Assembly: GCA_027574665.1 (NCBI GenBank)
Contig: CM050653.1
Location: 37,336,118 to 37,400,117, forward strand
DNA from: Rhynochetos jubatus
Lineage: Eukaryota; Chordata; Aves; Eurypygiformes; Rhynochetidae
Length of the DNA: 64,000 bases
Direction of reading: 5' to 3'
Part shown: positions 1 through 13,900 of the stretch, piece after piece
How the letters are laid out: the number at the start of each line of letters is the position of its first letter
Numbering within the stretch: the first letter of the stretch is position 1
The notes under the pieces: model-generated
The model's database searches: none
What the model was told of the DNA's origin: nothing
What the model saw: the letters and a program-made list of their open reading frames with translations, nothing else
Position numbers and translations under genes: made by a program

Positions 1-3000
1 GCTGAGCCCAGAAACACAGGGAAAAGTTGCAGGATTTAAAGAAGACAGAGGATGCGTGGAGTTGTACCTGCCCCTGGCTCTCTGCAGCAATCCTGTCTGG
101 GGACCCAGGCACGGCTTTGTTTAAGGGTAGGGTCAGATGACTGCACTGTCAGAAATTGCCGTGCTTTCAGCCGAGATACAGCATCAGTGCACACTGGTCA
201 CCTTGGATAAAGAATTGCTTGAAAGGAGTTATTCTCACAGGAACAAAACTCACCTTGCTGCCCGCTCTTTCTGCCTGCTTCCAGGCAGTGATCTGCAACC
301 AGCCGTGGGAACAGGACGGGTGGGTGAAGGAAGGGAATTGAATGCTTAAGCACTTGGCTGCATATTATGAAACGTTTTACATGTAAAGTAGGTTAAATAA
401 CACCACAAGGAGGAGAGAGAATATAGAACAGCAGGTTCATGATTACTGGTACTGGTCTAACATGCATTCATGGTAAGGTCAGAGCACACAGGAAAACCCC
501 ATCTTAAGGGGAAAAAAGAAATGCTCAGATCAGATTCATGTGTATCCAAGAGTTTTAAGTATTGTAAAGAATTATGATTAACCTGAATGACAGCACTCGG
601 AGCACCAAGAGAGCTCAGTGAAGCAAATCATGCTGAACTAAAATTAGCCACGTCTAAAATTCAGCCATCTACTTGGCATCCACACACAACACTTCCCTGG
701 CCCCAGACCCATCACATCACTCTGCTTTCCCAGTGCCATCAGCTCCTAGCTTTCAAAAGCACTGCTGAGTGAATTGCTGCTGTTCACATGCAGCCTGCAC
801 CTGCCTGCAGGCAGCAAGCCCAATTGCTAGTCACGGTTTGGGGCTTTTTTCCCAATATTTATTTGCTGATTGTTTTCCAGGCAGCTGGAATTCAAGATGT
901 GAAGCGGGCACTGTCTGTCAGTGAAAGGATGGAAAAAGACCAGAGATAACAGGATGATATCATAGGTCTAGAAATAGGCTGGAATCACACGTGGCTCTGA
1001 ATACACCTGAAATGTGTCCTGAGAAAAGCGAGGAGGGGTTTACCGTGGTTTCCGTGCTATGGCACAGTAAGTTAAGGTCTGCTTCTAGAGTGACTTGGCA
1101 CAGGGAATGAGTATGGAAATAAAGTTGTGTCGCTCTGCCCTACACCCTGTGTGTCAGTTGCATCTGTGCACAGAGTACGGCTGGGCTCGCTCACCCTAAG
1201 CACCCTTTCAGTTCCAGGCTCACTGTTCCCATTTGCTGCCTGTGATCCTACATGCGCACAGGCCAAGCTCTAAGCCATGCTTAAGCAGGCACTGCCCTTG
1301 CCCAGGTTCACGCTTTTGTCCCCAGGGTCTGGAGGGACTGGTGTGATTATGCTACAGACTGGTTTGCCAGTAGTAACCCCAAAGCCAGATCCAGTTGGAA
1401 ACTTTGAGACCAACGTGTGGCTTAGCTAAGAGCCAGCAGTGTGGATGGAAAATATTCAAGCGAAGGGACCCAGTGTTTGTCACCTACCAGAGGCCAGAGT
1501 GCATTGTGAGGAACAACTCCTAGGGAGCACGAGGAGGATCACACAGGGCATTAGGACAGAGCAGCCCTCCAGCTTCCCATGCAGCATTCATTTCCATCTG
1601 TAGAAAACCCCGCAGAAACACTTGGAAATGCTGAGTGTGGGGGTTTTGCCTGAAGAAGCAGTAAGGTGGGAAACATGGCAGATGATGCACAGTGCACTGG
1701 TAATATCTAGGGAGTAAGAAAACTTCACAACACTTGCCAAAAGGGCGGACGAGCAGCACAGAAGCAGTCAAAACGCCAGGCGAGCCAGCACATGTTGGAA
1801 CAACCCATGCAAAAGGCAAAACAGAAAACTTCAGCACTTCAGGAAGACAGGGAGGCCAGCGATAAATCAAGGCTGAGGCAGACGGAACCCAAAGAGGGCA
1901 GAGAAAGAGAAGGAGAAACCAAGATGTATCAACATTACAACAGACGACACAACAAGCTAGGGAAAAGATTAGAGTCCAGGATATAAATGAATGGTATTTA
2001 AAAGCTCTACTGAATTTCTCCTTATATCACAATTCAGGTATCATTCCAAGAATCTGTCAAAACAGTGCAACAGAGACAAGAAAACAGATATACTGTGGAG
2101 CTCACTGCTATCAAGGCCACAGATCTCTCATGACTCATACTGAAATCTTCATACACACAAGTAAATGCCAAGAGAGTTTCAGGAGCAATAAAGAGCCACA
2201 TTGTCCCACGATTACACCAATTTCAGTAGTGGATATGAGGAGAAGACTCACATCTTGTAGAAGACTCTGTATCTACATACTGCAAAGGCTTTTCACTCAT
2301 GCCCGTAAGCATTTACGTCAGATACAAGACTCAACAGGAGATACCAGTGGACCTACCTAATACAGTAATTTCCATCCTACTATTTTTTCTGACATCCTCA
2401 ATTTTCTGATGTCTTACAGTGGAGTTTCTTGTCACCTATAGCCCCTTTCTGCACAGACAAATGCTGTCTGGATCCTTGTGAGGAGGTGTTTTCAAAGGCT
2501 TGCCCAGGGACAGACCTCTAAAGAAGAGCTGCAGTCAGGAGGATGCGACTGGGTGCTTATGGAGCCCGCTGTGAGCTGCTGGGTGGAAAGGCACAACACA
2601 GGGACAAGGAGCAGTGAAAGACGCAAGATGAGAAAGAAGAGCATGAGGAAAGGAGGAGGTCCAGATGCTGGTCCGGCCTGGCACAATAGCCATCCATGTG
2701 CTTTATTTACTCCACATGCTCCCAGGCTCCATTTCAGGTTCTGCAAACATGCTTTCCTGATACCATCTACTATTGGAATGCGAAGGAGTTTGTCTGCATC
2801 CCAAGCTCCTCCAGAGCAGCTTCCCTCTCCTCCCGCACCAGTCCCACCACTTTACTCTATGGATCTTCCCATCTCCTTGAGGCAGGACACAGATCACCAT
2901 CAGCTGGTGATCTTTGCCATTCACTTTCTCCCAGCTGGACACAGGCCTTTACTGGCTTTGAGAGCAGATTTCCATTGCTAATGTGATGCTCAGCCACGCC

Positions 3001-6000
3001 AAGCCAACGTTGACTTCCAAGAAAACTTCCTGCCCTGATAGCCATCTTATCTTACCACGAAACATGAAACATGGACACATTTCATCAGGGCCACTAAATT
3101 AAACAGGTTTTTATGGTGTGCAAGCAGCAAGCAGGATCCCCAGAAGCTGATAAACCGACCAAGGTCTATCAGGGAGAGAACACTTTTGCTCAGAGCTCAT
3201 AAATGTTAGTTAAGAAACAGGCATAAAAAGCAGTTTGAGGCATGATCATTCAGGCTGTTCCTCCTGTATTTAGGCTGCCTAACATTTTGCATGATAAACA
3301 ATCTGTGAAGGTTTCTTGAAATGCTTGGAGATGACTATTATTTGCAGGAGATCTCAAATGCAGCAGGTAGAGCCCTCAGGCTAAAGCCATGCCTTTTCCT
3401 AGACTTGTGAACTTCTATCCCAATTTTGTTACAGTAGATAAAGCATTAAAAGTGAATAACCATTTTGCCTCCCCCACTACCCTTCCTTCTCCCCACCTAT
3501 GTATGCCTCAGCAACGTTTCAGCGCAGGACTGAAATACCCCACAGCAAATGCGCACCCCTTCTAAAGCCACAGGGGTCACACCCTGCTGGAACACGGGTG
3601 CCATGTATTGCACTGGGGCTGCTGGGGGGGGACACAGGGAAGAGGAAAGCAGCAGGGAGGAGGACAAAAGCAGAGGAGCAAGGGCTTTGTCACGGCAGCC
3701 GTTCTCAGGCCTGGTTTGAGGGCTGCTGTTTGCCACTGGGAAAAAAACTTCCCCTGCAGGAATGTCAAGAAGGGTATGAAGTCAAACACTCAAGACTTGG
3801 GAAATACCAGCTTTCCCAGAACCTTTTCTTTGGTGTACACGTGAGCAATGAAGTGCTGTATTTTTCCACAGGAGCCCTGACTGATTTTTAGTCAAGATGG
3901 AGGCAAAGGGGAGCAGAATCCAGAGGTGAACAGTCACGCACAGCACTTCCTAACCTTCACGGACTTCACGCCTGCAGGAGCCCTCTGTTCCGATTTCTAC
4001 GGGTCAGTATGTTGTTGCACACACATAGCCGGGCACACAGAAGGCAGGTTTTCAGGCAGAGCACTGCTGGGAGCTGCGCAGCCAGGCAGGTTGCACAAGC
4101 TGAGACTCAGACTGCGGGCGCGGACAGATAACGCATCTCCCCCCGCAGAGCAGTGCTGCACCCATCAGCTGAGTCACCCGGGTGGTTTCTGGGAGGCCTG
4201 GGAAAAGGCGGCACAGTTGCATGGGGCATGAGAAAGCAGCACTTCCTTCTGCCTCCTTCCTAAACCTTTCCAAATGGGTGGTTTGGGCCAGTTAATCTCT
4301 GCACTGGCCAGCGGAGATGTCCTCTCGGTCAATGCACTGATTTAGCAGGCGGTGAAGGAACGAGCTTTCCCTCCTGCTCTGCACGCTGAAAGAGAGGGTA
4401 GCATTGGCCAGAAACATGTTACCCGGCAAGGCTAGACACTCGTCATGCATCAGCCTCTGGCAGATTGCAGCCTCCCAGGTTTATTTGAAGTTAAAGGTGT
4501 TTTTCCTGCTTTTAGGGAAGAACTGCCAATAGATTGTTGTAAATGTCCTCTCCAGTGGCAACGGGCCACCCAAGTCCCATGGCAGTGTTAGTTTCCTGCC
4601 TGGATAAGCACAGATCCTGTAATCGGGAGAAGGTTTTGCAAAGGCCCTCATGGCTTTCACTGCCTAGGGACAGGAGGCAGATAAGCCATGACTCTACAAG
4701 TTTTGTACAGACATTTTCAGCTTTTTCTCTCTGGGCCACACAGACCTTTGCCTGAGGCACTGCTGCTTTAAAAAAAAAAAAAAAACCAACCCACACCACC
4801 AAACCAAAGTTAAGCTCCTCGACAGATTTGTTGGCAAGATATGGATCTTACAGTTAATTCTGTCTGAGTACTTGTCAGATGTACTTATGTACATGCATGT
4901 TTTTATTTACAGGAGACTGGCACACCCATGTCTGGCTCAGTTCATAGCCTTTGTTCCAGAGACCTGGCAGGGCTTTCTGAAAACAGGATCCCACGTTAAA
5001 ACCTATTATTCCATTTGCAAATAATGAGGTTTAATTTTGCTTTGGGTAGGTATCCAGAGGAGTAAATCTTGACTGAATATTCACAGCTCGTGAACGCAAC
5101 AGAGGTGTGAACAGAGATAAATCAAGCGTATTTTTAAGTGGGAGCAGATACTCTGAGAAAACTGCATTCCTCCAGCCTGGTAACCTGAGAGTGCTCTGGG
5201 CTGTTCTGTTTACTCTGGAATGGAGTGACTCCCATCTGTGCAAGATTTAGACAAAGACTCATAGAACTGACCAAGCTATTTGTCACAATTTTAGAGATTT
5301 CAGCCTTAGCCATTCACAGTTTGTTTGCAAGCAAGGCTTTTTTTAAAACAAACTTCTGTATTCATAATTATTTGGCAAACACTCCAGGCAAACAAATTCC
5401 AGCCTCCCGATTCATTGCAAGCTGTGTCCCTTTGCTATTATTAGTGCTGTTGCAGAGTGGTGGACTCCAAGTTCCGGCACGAGAAGGAAGAGAAGGAAGA
5501 GTTCCCCCTGGGCTAGGCAGAAGCAGGCAGCCCAGCCCCGAGCAGCAATGCCCTGGTGGAAAGCATACCCTGCTGGACAAATGGACATATCCACCATCTC
5601 CTCCACTGTAAGTCTACAAGTTAACAGGTCTGCTGTAAACACCAGGGTACCCAGGAGCAACTGGAGCTGTTGTGTTAGGTGCTTATGATATTTTTGGCTG
5701 GTGAATCATTTGTTTTTTACCCAGTTTAAACAGTTTGTTCGATTACTTCCAAATTCAAACCTGTAAACTCTCCAGCTTAATAATAAACGAATAAAAACCC
5801 TAAAGCATACTACTTTTACAATTATTTTTAAGAAATTCCCAGACCTTTAATCATTGCACAATTGACAGAAAGTTTCACAGAAGTGGTAAACATATATAGC
5901 AGTAGGAACTGATGGCAAGGATGGGGGAAGAAAGTCATGACAACCAGCTGGGGATGGAGGAGAGAATAAGGAATCTGGACCAGCAGCTGCAACAGGTCAT

Positions 6001-6120
6001 GAAGGTCAACAGCTGGAACAGAGATTCAAAGGGAGAGCAGGCAAGATCATGAAAGAGAAATACCTTGGGTGTTACTAATACACAGAAACTGCAGCTGATT
6101 CAGGAAATCCCTGAAGATAG
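1..6120. other. Unique noncoding sequence
   Basis: No gene is recognised. Open frames are short and mutually overlapping on both strands. The longest, 167 codons at 2478-2981, opens at GTG. A modest GC-rich strip lies at about 4050-4170 and a poly(A) tract at 4770-4785. An AT-rich stretch at 5270-5400 is mildly enhancer-like. I see no repeats apart from these. Confidence 0.7.
4770..4785 (+). repeat. Poly(A) tract, 16 A
   Basis: Uninterrupted run of 16 A. I see no recognisable retroposed gene or SINE body immediately upstream. Confidence 0.95.
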
Positions 6121-6124
6121 TTGA

Positions 6125-6255
6125 AGGCTGGGAACACACTCAGGAAATGCATGCTTGGCACCCCTGAAGGTTTCCCCAACCACCTGCATCTGGCCACTGC
6201 TGGAAGCAGGACACAGCACTAGGCAGATCCTTGGTCTGGCACTAGAGAGATACTT
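6125..6255 (+). mobile_element. Ancient CR1 LINE relic, 3' terminus
   Basis: A short, diverged CR1 3' end on the plus strand. The segment runs CTGAAGGTTTCCCCAACCAC, CTGCATCTGGCCACTGCTGG, AAGCAGGACACAGCACTAGG, CAGATCCTTGGTCTGGCACT. This parallels the old CR1 3' end 'ctggccactgctggaagcaggatactgggctagatgg..ccttggtctgacccagta'. Its terminus is the same CR1 end as in the 37.9 kb relic but in the opposite orientation. Both boundaries are approximate and the terminal octamers are no longer visible. It carries no open reading frame of interest. Confidence 0.7.
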
Positions 6256-6259
6256 GACA

Positions 6260-9200
6260 CCTGTCTAGACAGATGTGGTGGGCAGCTGACGCACCTGAGG
6301 AATTGGACAGCTTGCTTCAAATCTCTGCTTCAGTTCCAGCTGAGAAAGTCTGGTGAAGAGACTATTCATTTGGGTAGCAATGATGTGGGACCAGACTGTG
6401 GGAAGAAGGGGGGGAAGGTGGTAATGGGCCTTGAGTGCTGTTTGCTAAAGATGCACCCATTGTATAGTCAAGTAGTGCTTTTTTAAGGGTCCTTAAAGAC
6501 CATAAAGCAAGGCCAGATCACTCTGACAACAAGCAATGCCAATGTACAAGGAATATAAGCTGATGACAGGTCTGTTTTCTATATCTCCTACTAAGGATAC
6601 AGGTGTCACTGTGATCAAGTAGCATTTTCTTACACATTCTTCGAATGAAGCACTATTCTAGTCCTTAAAACCTCTCCTAACAGTTTTACAAAAGTAGTAT
6701 TGCCTCCACTTTTTAAGGTCAAAAGACTTTTTCTTCTTTAATAAAGGCTGTTGGAGCAAGTGGGATAAGTGACAGTGTCTAGATTTGATCTTCATCATTA
6801 ATACTGACTTCTAAAGAAGGCAGTTCACACAGGGCAGGTGACAGGATCAAATATATTGTTTAAATGGGCACAAGAATAACCATCCATCTTCCTTGCATCC
6901 TGAAGCTCTCCAGAGCGTGTAAACGATAACACTTTCATCTCACTAGATCAGCCAGTTGGAACAGTCCTGGGACCAGTTCTTTCAGCAGTTAGTGTGGCTC
7001 CTACACAATCTCCCTGCAGGGGAATCACAAGGTCTTAGACGTGCTAAAAGAACTAAAGCGTCACCTCTCAGAAATACTGCAGTGACCTGGGTAGTTTTAC
7101 TTACATTATTGGCCCCTGCTGGGCAAATCTGAGGCTAGTGAAATGCACGTTGTGGACCACACATTATAAGGCAACAAAATGTGTTCTCCTATGGCGTGGA
7201 GAAATAGGGTTTCTGGAGTATCAGGAGTAAGTTGAGCCCTTGATGTCATATTTAACTTTCGTCTGGCACTGGCAAACCTTTAAACATATTTAGCACAGCT
7301 GTGAGAGCGTGGAGGAGAGATGAAAGTTTGGCAGACACCTCAGGTTAATCTCAGTATGTGTTCAAGTCATAGAGCTTTAGTTTTCGAAAGACGTTTGGGA
7401 CTTGCACAGACAAACTTTGAGTGATCAGCAGTTTGCACTGAACTGCTGAAAGCCAGGTACCACGTCAAGACATGAACTGGACAAAACACGTGCCTCAGGC
7501 ACTGGTCCTGGGAGCAGTTTGCCAAGTCAGCACCATGTCCAGTATTACCAAGGTATCTGAGTTCACTGGCCATTGCAAAACTGCTGCCCAAACCCATTAG
7601 GAATGCCTGTCATAATGGAGAGATCTGTAGGTCCCACAATATGTGTTGTGATTTCCATAGGAGGACTGCATGTATCCTCCCATGCCAACGGCTGCAGGCC
7701 CTTCCCAAGGGTCTTTGCCTAGGAATTGTAGACAGAGTTGAATTAACAGGGATTGGAATAGCAAAGGAGGTGTGCACCCAGCACCAGTCCAGAAAAATCC
7801 CCTGTACTGCAGGCATGAGGTTTTCCCTCATGTTTCACCCTGAGAATTTGAAAGTTTCCTCTCTCCAGATCTGATTTTTTTGTCGCTAATGGTATCCAAA
7901 ACAAGGCATAAAACTGACCCTTTCTCCCCTGCGGGTATGGTGGTGTGGAAGCCCACAGGCAAAAATCTACACAGCCTACTCCCTCTTGCTTGCTTCAGGG
8001 AATGGGCAAAACCTTGGTCTTCATTCCTAGGAGGAACAGCCCTAATGGTGGCAAGAGCCCTTCAAGCAGATGCTGTGAGCAAGCTCCTTCTGCGACAGTA
8101 TTAATGGTGAGCCTTGCACATGGGGATCCTGACTCTTTTGCTGCATGTCAGCTCCTACGCCTCATTCAGTAAGAATTCATTAATCCATAGGGTACCTTTC
8201 CGGTCAGAAACCTGAACAGCTAGAGATAAATTAAGTCAGAATTGGAACTGGACCAAGAATATTTGAGTAATCCATCCAGCCTAAGCAAGATCCCCCAAGA
8301 CAGAAAATCTCAGCAAGAGCCTAAAAAGAGATTATAAAAGAAAATAAGCCCAGGCACCACAGTCGTGTGCTGGTGGGACACCCCAGCAGAAATGAGAACA
8401 CATCAGAGGTCGTAAGCCCACTGCCCGTACAGGCTGCTATAAGCACCCGTCAAGCGCGAGGAAACTTCAGCTGCAACCAGAACTGCTTTAGAAAGAGGAA
8501 AAAGGCATCCTTCAGGACCTGTGGTTTATTTCTGTGGCTCTGTCCTACAGCATCTTCTGCTGTTGCCTTTCCCTGAGGACCAGGGAGAGAACGGGAGAGG
8601 AAAGCTAATGAACTCTGTGCATAAAAGCACACGCTCAGGTTGAGCTGCAGCCTGTCGGGTGTATTTCTCTCTTACCACAGTGTACGCTAACACCATGCCT
8701 GTCCTCAGAGGGAAAAGTACATGCAAAAAGGTACAGTGCCATCCTCTAGAGGTACATCCTGAAGCTGGAGAGCCAGGCAACCTTTCAGTGGTGTTTCTCA
8801 CAGCCCAAAGCCACATTACAGGTGCCTGACCAGGGTAGCAGGGACTTTCACCAGGTAGCAGTGCTGGGATTTTACGGGCGGTTTCTCAGCTCAGCCCTGC
8901 TTTTTTCTCTTGTGCAATGATGACACTCCTGAGGTCACAAGTTTCATCTTCACCATGTGCATCCACTGACATGTCTGCCCAGCCTCTCACTTCAGGCTAT
9001 TTCCACACCGAGCAGGGCACCTTGCTGAGGACAAGGGCTGTCCAGGACACTTTCATCTCCCCAAAGGCATTGCTGGTTAATAGCGTGCGACGCGCTTCCC
9101 ATCACAAATCCCCCAAAAAGCCAGGACAGCGTTTCTTCTGCTCACACAAAGCCACACCCCAGCCTAATGAAGCAGCAACACAGGACAAGAACATTTCTAG

Positions 9201-9470
9201 GAAAAATAGCATTTGCCGTCCTTACTATGGGCACAGAGCTCAGCGAGGCGCTGGGGTATAGGAAGGTGGGCAGGCATAGGAAGCATGAGAAATCCGAGCA
9301 CGGACAAAGGGGACTTGTATCAGCAATAAGTGGGAGAGGGTAAGGACTGCCAAGCTTCTAAGAGGAATCGGAATTTAATGAAGTGATTGAACAAAGAAAT
9401 TGAAAGCCTCCTTTGCCTCCTGCAAGGGTCGAACGGATCTGAGCAATACTTGGCTTGGCTGCATTACAGG
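6260..9470. other. Unique noncoding sequence
   Basis: No gene, repeat or motif cluster is recognised. The longest open frame is 114 codons (8917-9261, plus strand) and has no recognisable domain. Confidence 0.7.
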
Positions 9471-9472
9471 TT

Positions 9473-9492
9473 GTTATTTAATTTTAAATAAC
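9473..9492. other. AT-rich inverted repeat, 9-bp arms
   Basis: GTTATTTAA and TTAAATAAC are exact reverse complements separated by TT. The site opens an AT-rich segment running to about 9560 that contains several TAAT/ATTA homeodomain-type cores. Confidence 0.85.
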
Positions 9493-10139
9493 TTGGAAGC
9501 TTTCAATGTACTTCATAATTCTATTGACATTTATGATTTGACATACTTAATCTTGAAAACACAAACACAACGCTGAGCTGTTTCTCACCCAAGAGAATTG
9601 GGAATCAGTGCCTGCAGCTCTTCGATGCAGCAGATCTAGGCCCTGCTTGCCAGGGGCCAGCTTTTACCTATCTATCTCCATCGCTGATAACGGACAGGGA
9701 CCTTGCACTTTGCAGAGCTGAATTATTACACCCCGAATAATTTGATACCTTTAAAATTAGCTAGTTTCATATCTACCTTGCAAGGCTGTGGCTCTGGTCT
9801 TGCTCCTGGAGAAAGCCCTTACTCCTCCCTCACCGTGCTCGGGCTGGGATCCTTCCTCCCATAAACCCGGATGGAATGAGTGGAGCCACGGCCGCATCAT
9901 CCTTACATCGACAGCACAGCTCGGGCAGCTAGCTCTTGTTAGACCCCTGACTGCATGGGGGGACCAAGGGCTCATCATCCCAGGCTCGCTCCTGGGTGCC
10001 CCAGGGCATCACAAAGCTGTAGTTGACCCTGTGTGTATGTGTTGGGGTATGTGCACACAGCACTGCACAACTGACACTGGCTGGGTACTTTTGGGTCATT
10101 CTCTCTCTGCTGGCAAAGGATCCAATACGTGAAATGTCA

Positions 10140-10560
10140 GTATAGTAAGTCTCGTATTAGGACCAATACCCAATTCATATATTGCAAAGCTCAGGTCTGT
10201 TCACATATGAGGTCAGATGTTGCCGCTAATCATGTGTATTAAAATGGAAGGACTTACGTGGCAAGCTTGAAATTAATTAGGGTCTGATTCTGCCCTCATT
10301 AAACAGGCATGCAATTCCCGTTGACTAAACAAGATGTACCCTTAGAACACACTTTGGTACTTAATTTTCACACCATGAAATTGGTGCCGACGTTTCAAAG
10401 GCGTTACAGTAGCTGAAAGCTTGACCCTTGGTCTTTGCTACCAAATGTATTTTCAGAGTATGACCGATTTGTAAAGCCTAACATTACACTCATTAGTTAG
10501 TGAATGAAGAGCACTTTGAAGATCAGAAGTGCTATTATTATTTCCATATTTTTGCCAAAC
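10140..10560. promoter_or_regulatory. Candidate conserved noncoding element
   Basis: AT-rich and unique, with GCTAATCATGTGTATTAAAA, AAATTAATTAGGG and CTCATTAGTTAGTG words. Part of it (10281-10330) echoes a recurrent sauropsid motif, so exaptation of an old repeat is possible. No coding frame. Confidence 0.17.
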
Positions 10561-10880
10561 TGATGCTCCCATGCCGAAGCCATGTGTGTCAAATCTAAAG
10601 CATTACCTCCAACGCTTTCTTTCCAAGCAGACCCTCCCCATGTGCCCCTATTGTTCTGCCTCCATCTGTGGTTTCAAGATTATTTTGTGAAGATGCAGTC
10701 AACGTGGCAGTACTGCAGGGATGGTGGAAGGCACATCTGGATGGGACGGCAAAGCAAACTCTGATTTGGGTCTCACAACCGTGTTAAGGAGAAGTAACCT
10801 AACAGCCCTCACAGGTATCAGTAGAGATGGAGGATGCACTGGAGTGGATAACTGCTGCTCCGGGTTGGCAGGCTTGAGGT

Positions 10881-10905
10881 GGGGGGAGTGGGGGGGGAAA
10901 CAGGG
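10881..10905 (+). other. G-rich tract with quadruplex potential
   Basis: G6, AGT, G8, AAACA, G3 inside a longer purine-rich stretch at about 10870-10950. Quadruplex formation would need the G8 run to supply two tracts. Confidence 0.55.
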
Positions 10906-10909
10906 AGCA

Positions 10910-13900
10910 ACTGAAGAGGAGAGAAAAAAGGGAGAGCAAGAGAAACCACGCTCTGGACTGCCTCGCACTCAGCCCCGCGCCTGGCTGGTGGTGTGTTACA
11001 ATGTGAACGTGAGCATGGGAAAGCAGATGATCCGCAGATCTGGACCAAGTGGAAAACTCAAGAGCCTCCCACTTCACACAGGGAGACAAGGCTCCTTTTT
11101 GTGAGTGGCTTTGCTGAAAATGCCCCCCTGTGAGCTCCCACAGCTGCCCTGCATGCCCATACAGCCAAAGGGATATAGCCAGATGGGAGCTGGAAATAAT
11201 CTCGGGAACACCAAAGCCCACGGGGATTTTTCCATTTATTTTAGCTGACTTTCAATCAGACCCTAAGCAAAACAGAACTTGTGTTGTTTGATACCAAATT
11301 CTGTTCCAGTTCCAGAGAGAAGGAGGAGGGTTGGGTAGAAAAATGGGAAAGAGAGGAGATGAAGCTGCCTCCTGCTCCTTTTTCCTCTCTGTAAAGCTTC
11401 TGCTGTTTCACGAACTAGTGGGTGCAGAGGAAAAGGGAGGCCAAAAGGGCCAAATCACTACATGAAGGAAGAATTTGCAGTGCCGAGATGAGGAAAGTCT
11501 GCCTTTTGCGAGACAGAATTTCTGATCTGCAGGCACACAAAGCCTTCATAATTGCCGGAGTCATTATTTGCTGTAGATGGCAAAGAGACATGACAGGTAC
11601 TGCAGGTCACATAATAAGCTGGAATGAGCAGTGATGTTAATCCAATACCATCAAAGATTGGGCTCATCACAGGATCCCATTTAGAGTCCACAACAGCAGC
11701 CCTGCTATCGCTAAGGAATACATTTCATCTCAGTGCAGACCTTGCTCGGTGCAGGCTTCAGTCCATGGCTGTACGTTTGCTATCTCCTCCTCTGCTCCCA
11801 GATGCTGCAGCTACAATCTGTCCACCCCAGCTTATCCCAACCACGTATCCGACCCACTGTTTGTTAGAGCCTGGCCACCTGCATTTTATTTCACCACCTA
11901 AACTATCTCCAGGCATGAGGAGGCTGGTAACAACCTTAAATGGCATGTGTAAAAATTCACTTATCTTTCAGCCCAGCTTCCAAGGCTGCAGGTGCTGTGT
12001 TGCTCTCAGGCGCTTAGGGGCTGTAAGCTGAGTTTCAGCTCTCAGACGTTTTCTATTTATTGTGATTCCCAGATGCAGCATCAGTGAACACCCCAGCGTA
12101 CCTCCTCGCTTCCACAGCATGCCAGCTAAGGAGAATATGTCTAGACAGAAGGCAAGGCTGAAGCTAGGGATAATTTTTCCTCCAGCAGCCCCTTGACAGC
12201 TTTCAGCACAAGAATGACAGCTAGGGATTTATGGATAAGTTGCCAAGTCCAAGCAGACAGACACCTTACTCAGGTGCTTTTGTGGGGTTGAGAGACATAG
12301 GAGACAGCTGCTGAAACAGCACGGTGTGGGAGGACGTGTTTAGTCAAAGCTTTGTGGAGCACATTCCTGAATGTTTATTAAATTCAAATTTGACTGCACA
12401 ATTTATGGCCACTAAGCTGGATACAAGTGTTCCTGCAGAGAGACATGCGCAAGAGCTGAGGCTGAGCTGCAGTTGACTTCAGTGGAAATTGTGCCCAATG
12501 TCTTGAGTATTTTGCCCTGTTATTTATTTTTAGCACTTGAATTTTGCACTGTGGTCTCCCTCTGAACTTTACTGCTTTGACAGTAACCAGACTGCTCCAT
12601 GTAAACAAAACAAGAATAAAGCAACTGCAACTTCCAACTACTGCTGTAGGGGAAGCTACAAGACACAGCAAAAGGCACATATAAATTTATACTAATTTAT
12701 ATTCATTAGCTGGCAGTTTATTTAGAAACTACAGCAGCGCAACTTAACAGCCCCGGCATCCAAACATGCAGTAGCAGAGGCCTGTTTGGGTATACAAATA
12801 TACTACAGCACTATAAAACCAAAATGGCACTTGTTTTACTACATTTCTGGAACATAATGCCTTTTCCTCCACTTCTAAAGAAGCAGAGAGTGCCAAATTT
12901 CAATGACTGAAATAAGACTCCCATTTTAGTTTTGTGGCGTTTCTGTTTATTGGTTCTTCCCAAGGAAAATCTGTTCAATGAGGGCTCAACTCTGCCTTGA
13001 AAACTTGATTAACTTCTACAGGAGACCCTCATATCGTCTGGATAACTAAGGACAGATAGGGCATAGCTGGAAGGGAACCAAAGAACGTAGAGAAAACAGC
13101 TATTTCTACATTTTTGCAGGGGACAGCTATTTGTACCAGGGAATCACCAGCCACACCTTGATGTTCAGATACCAGCTCTCTCCTTCAGCTGCAACTGAAA
13201 CTCAACCTCCTTACCTATGATTAATGCATTCCTGCTTTTAAAAACCTGCAGCACTTGGAGTATGAAGTGAATTTTCAGGAGATTTACAACAGTATCCATT
13301 AAATGCATTTTTAACACAATGACGAAGACTGGGTTTCTGTGCTACTTCACGATTCTGCCAGCCCCTCTGTTCAATGTTCCCGTACAACTCTCATATGCCC
13401 AGGCTGTATTTGAAGACATTACCTTGTAACTTAGCCAGGCTGGTGGTGAGATGAATGTATAGACTAATGGCAGGTTCTGCTCAACAGAGCAGTCCTTTCC
13501 ACAGCTGCCTGGCAGTTTGCACACCAGTGTTTGAAAAACCACCAGCTGTCTCTGCGAGACTGGATGACAACATGCCACGGCCTATGGTCAGAGCTCTGGT
13601 GACAACCAAAGAGCACTCCATCCCTGGTTGCATACCTCCACCTGCACCCAGTCTCAATTAGCTGCTGAGGTTTTCTCTAGGAGCATCGGAAGGAGAACAT
13701 GACACATCCAAGCGCCAGTTCATTCCTTCTGACTTACCTCAGGACAGGTCTCTCCAGAGACAACCCACCTTATAGATCTGCACTAACTAGAGGGTTACTT
13801 AAGACAACTAAACTGAATGCCTTGCCTTTATCTAGCTCGAGATAGACAAGGCGTGCTTGGGAGTGCCACCAATACAACAGGAACTCTCAGGGTGCCAGCT

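Noticed and set aside
2478-2981. 167-codon plus-strand frame
   Set aside because: GTG opening and overlapped by several other frames on both strands, as expected for stop-poor noncoding DNA.
4600-4785. Possible processed pseudogene ending in the A16 tract
   Set aside because: No gene-like sequence upstream, no polyadenylation signal in the right place and no flanking duplication found.
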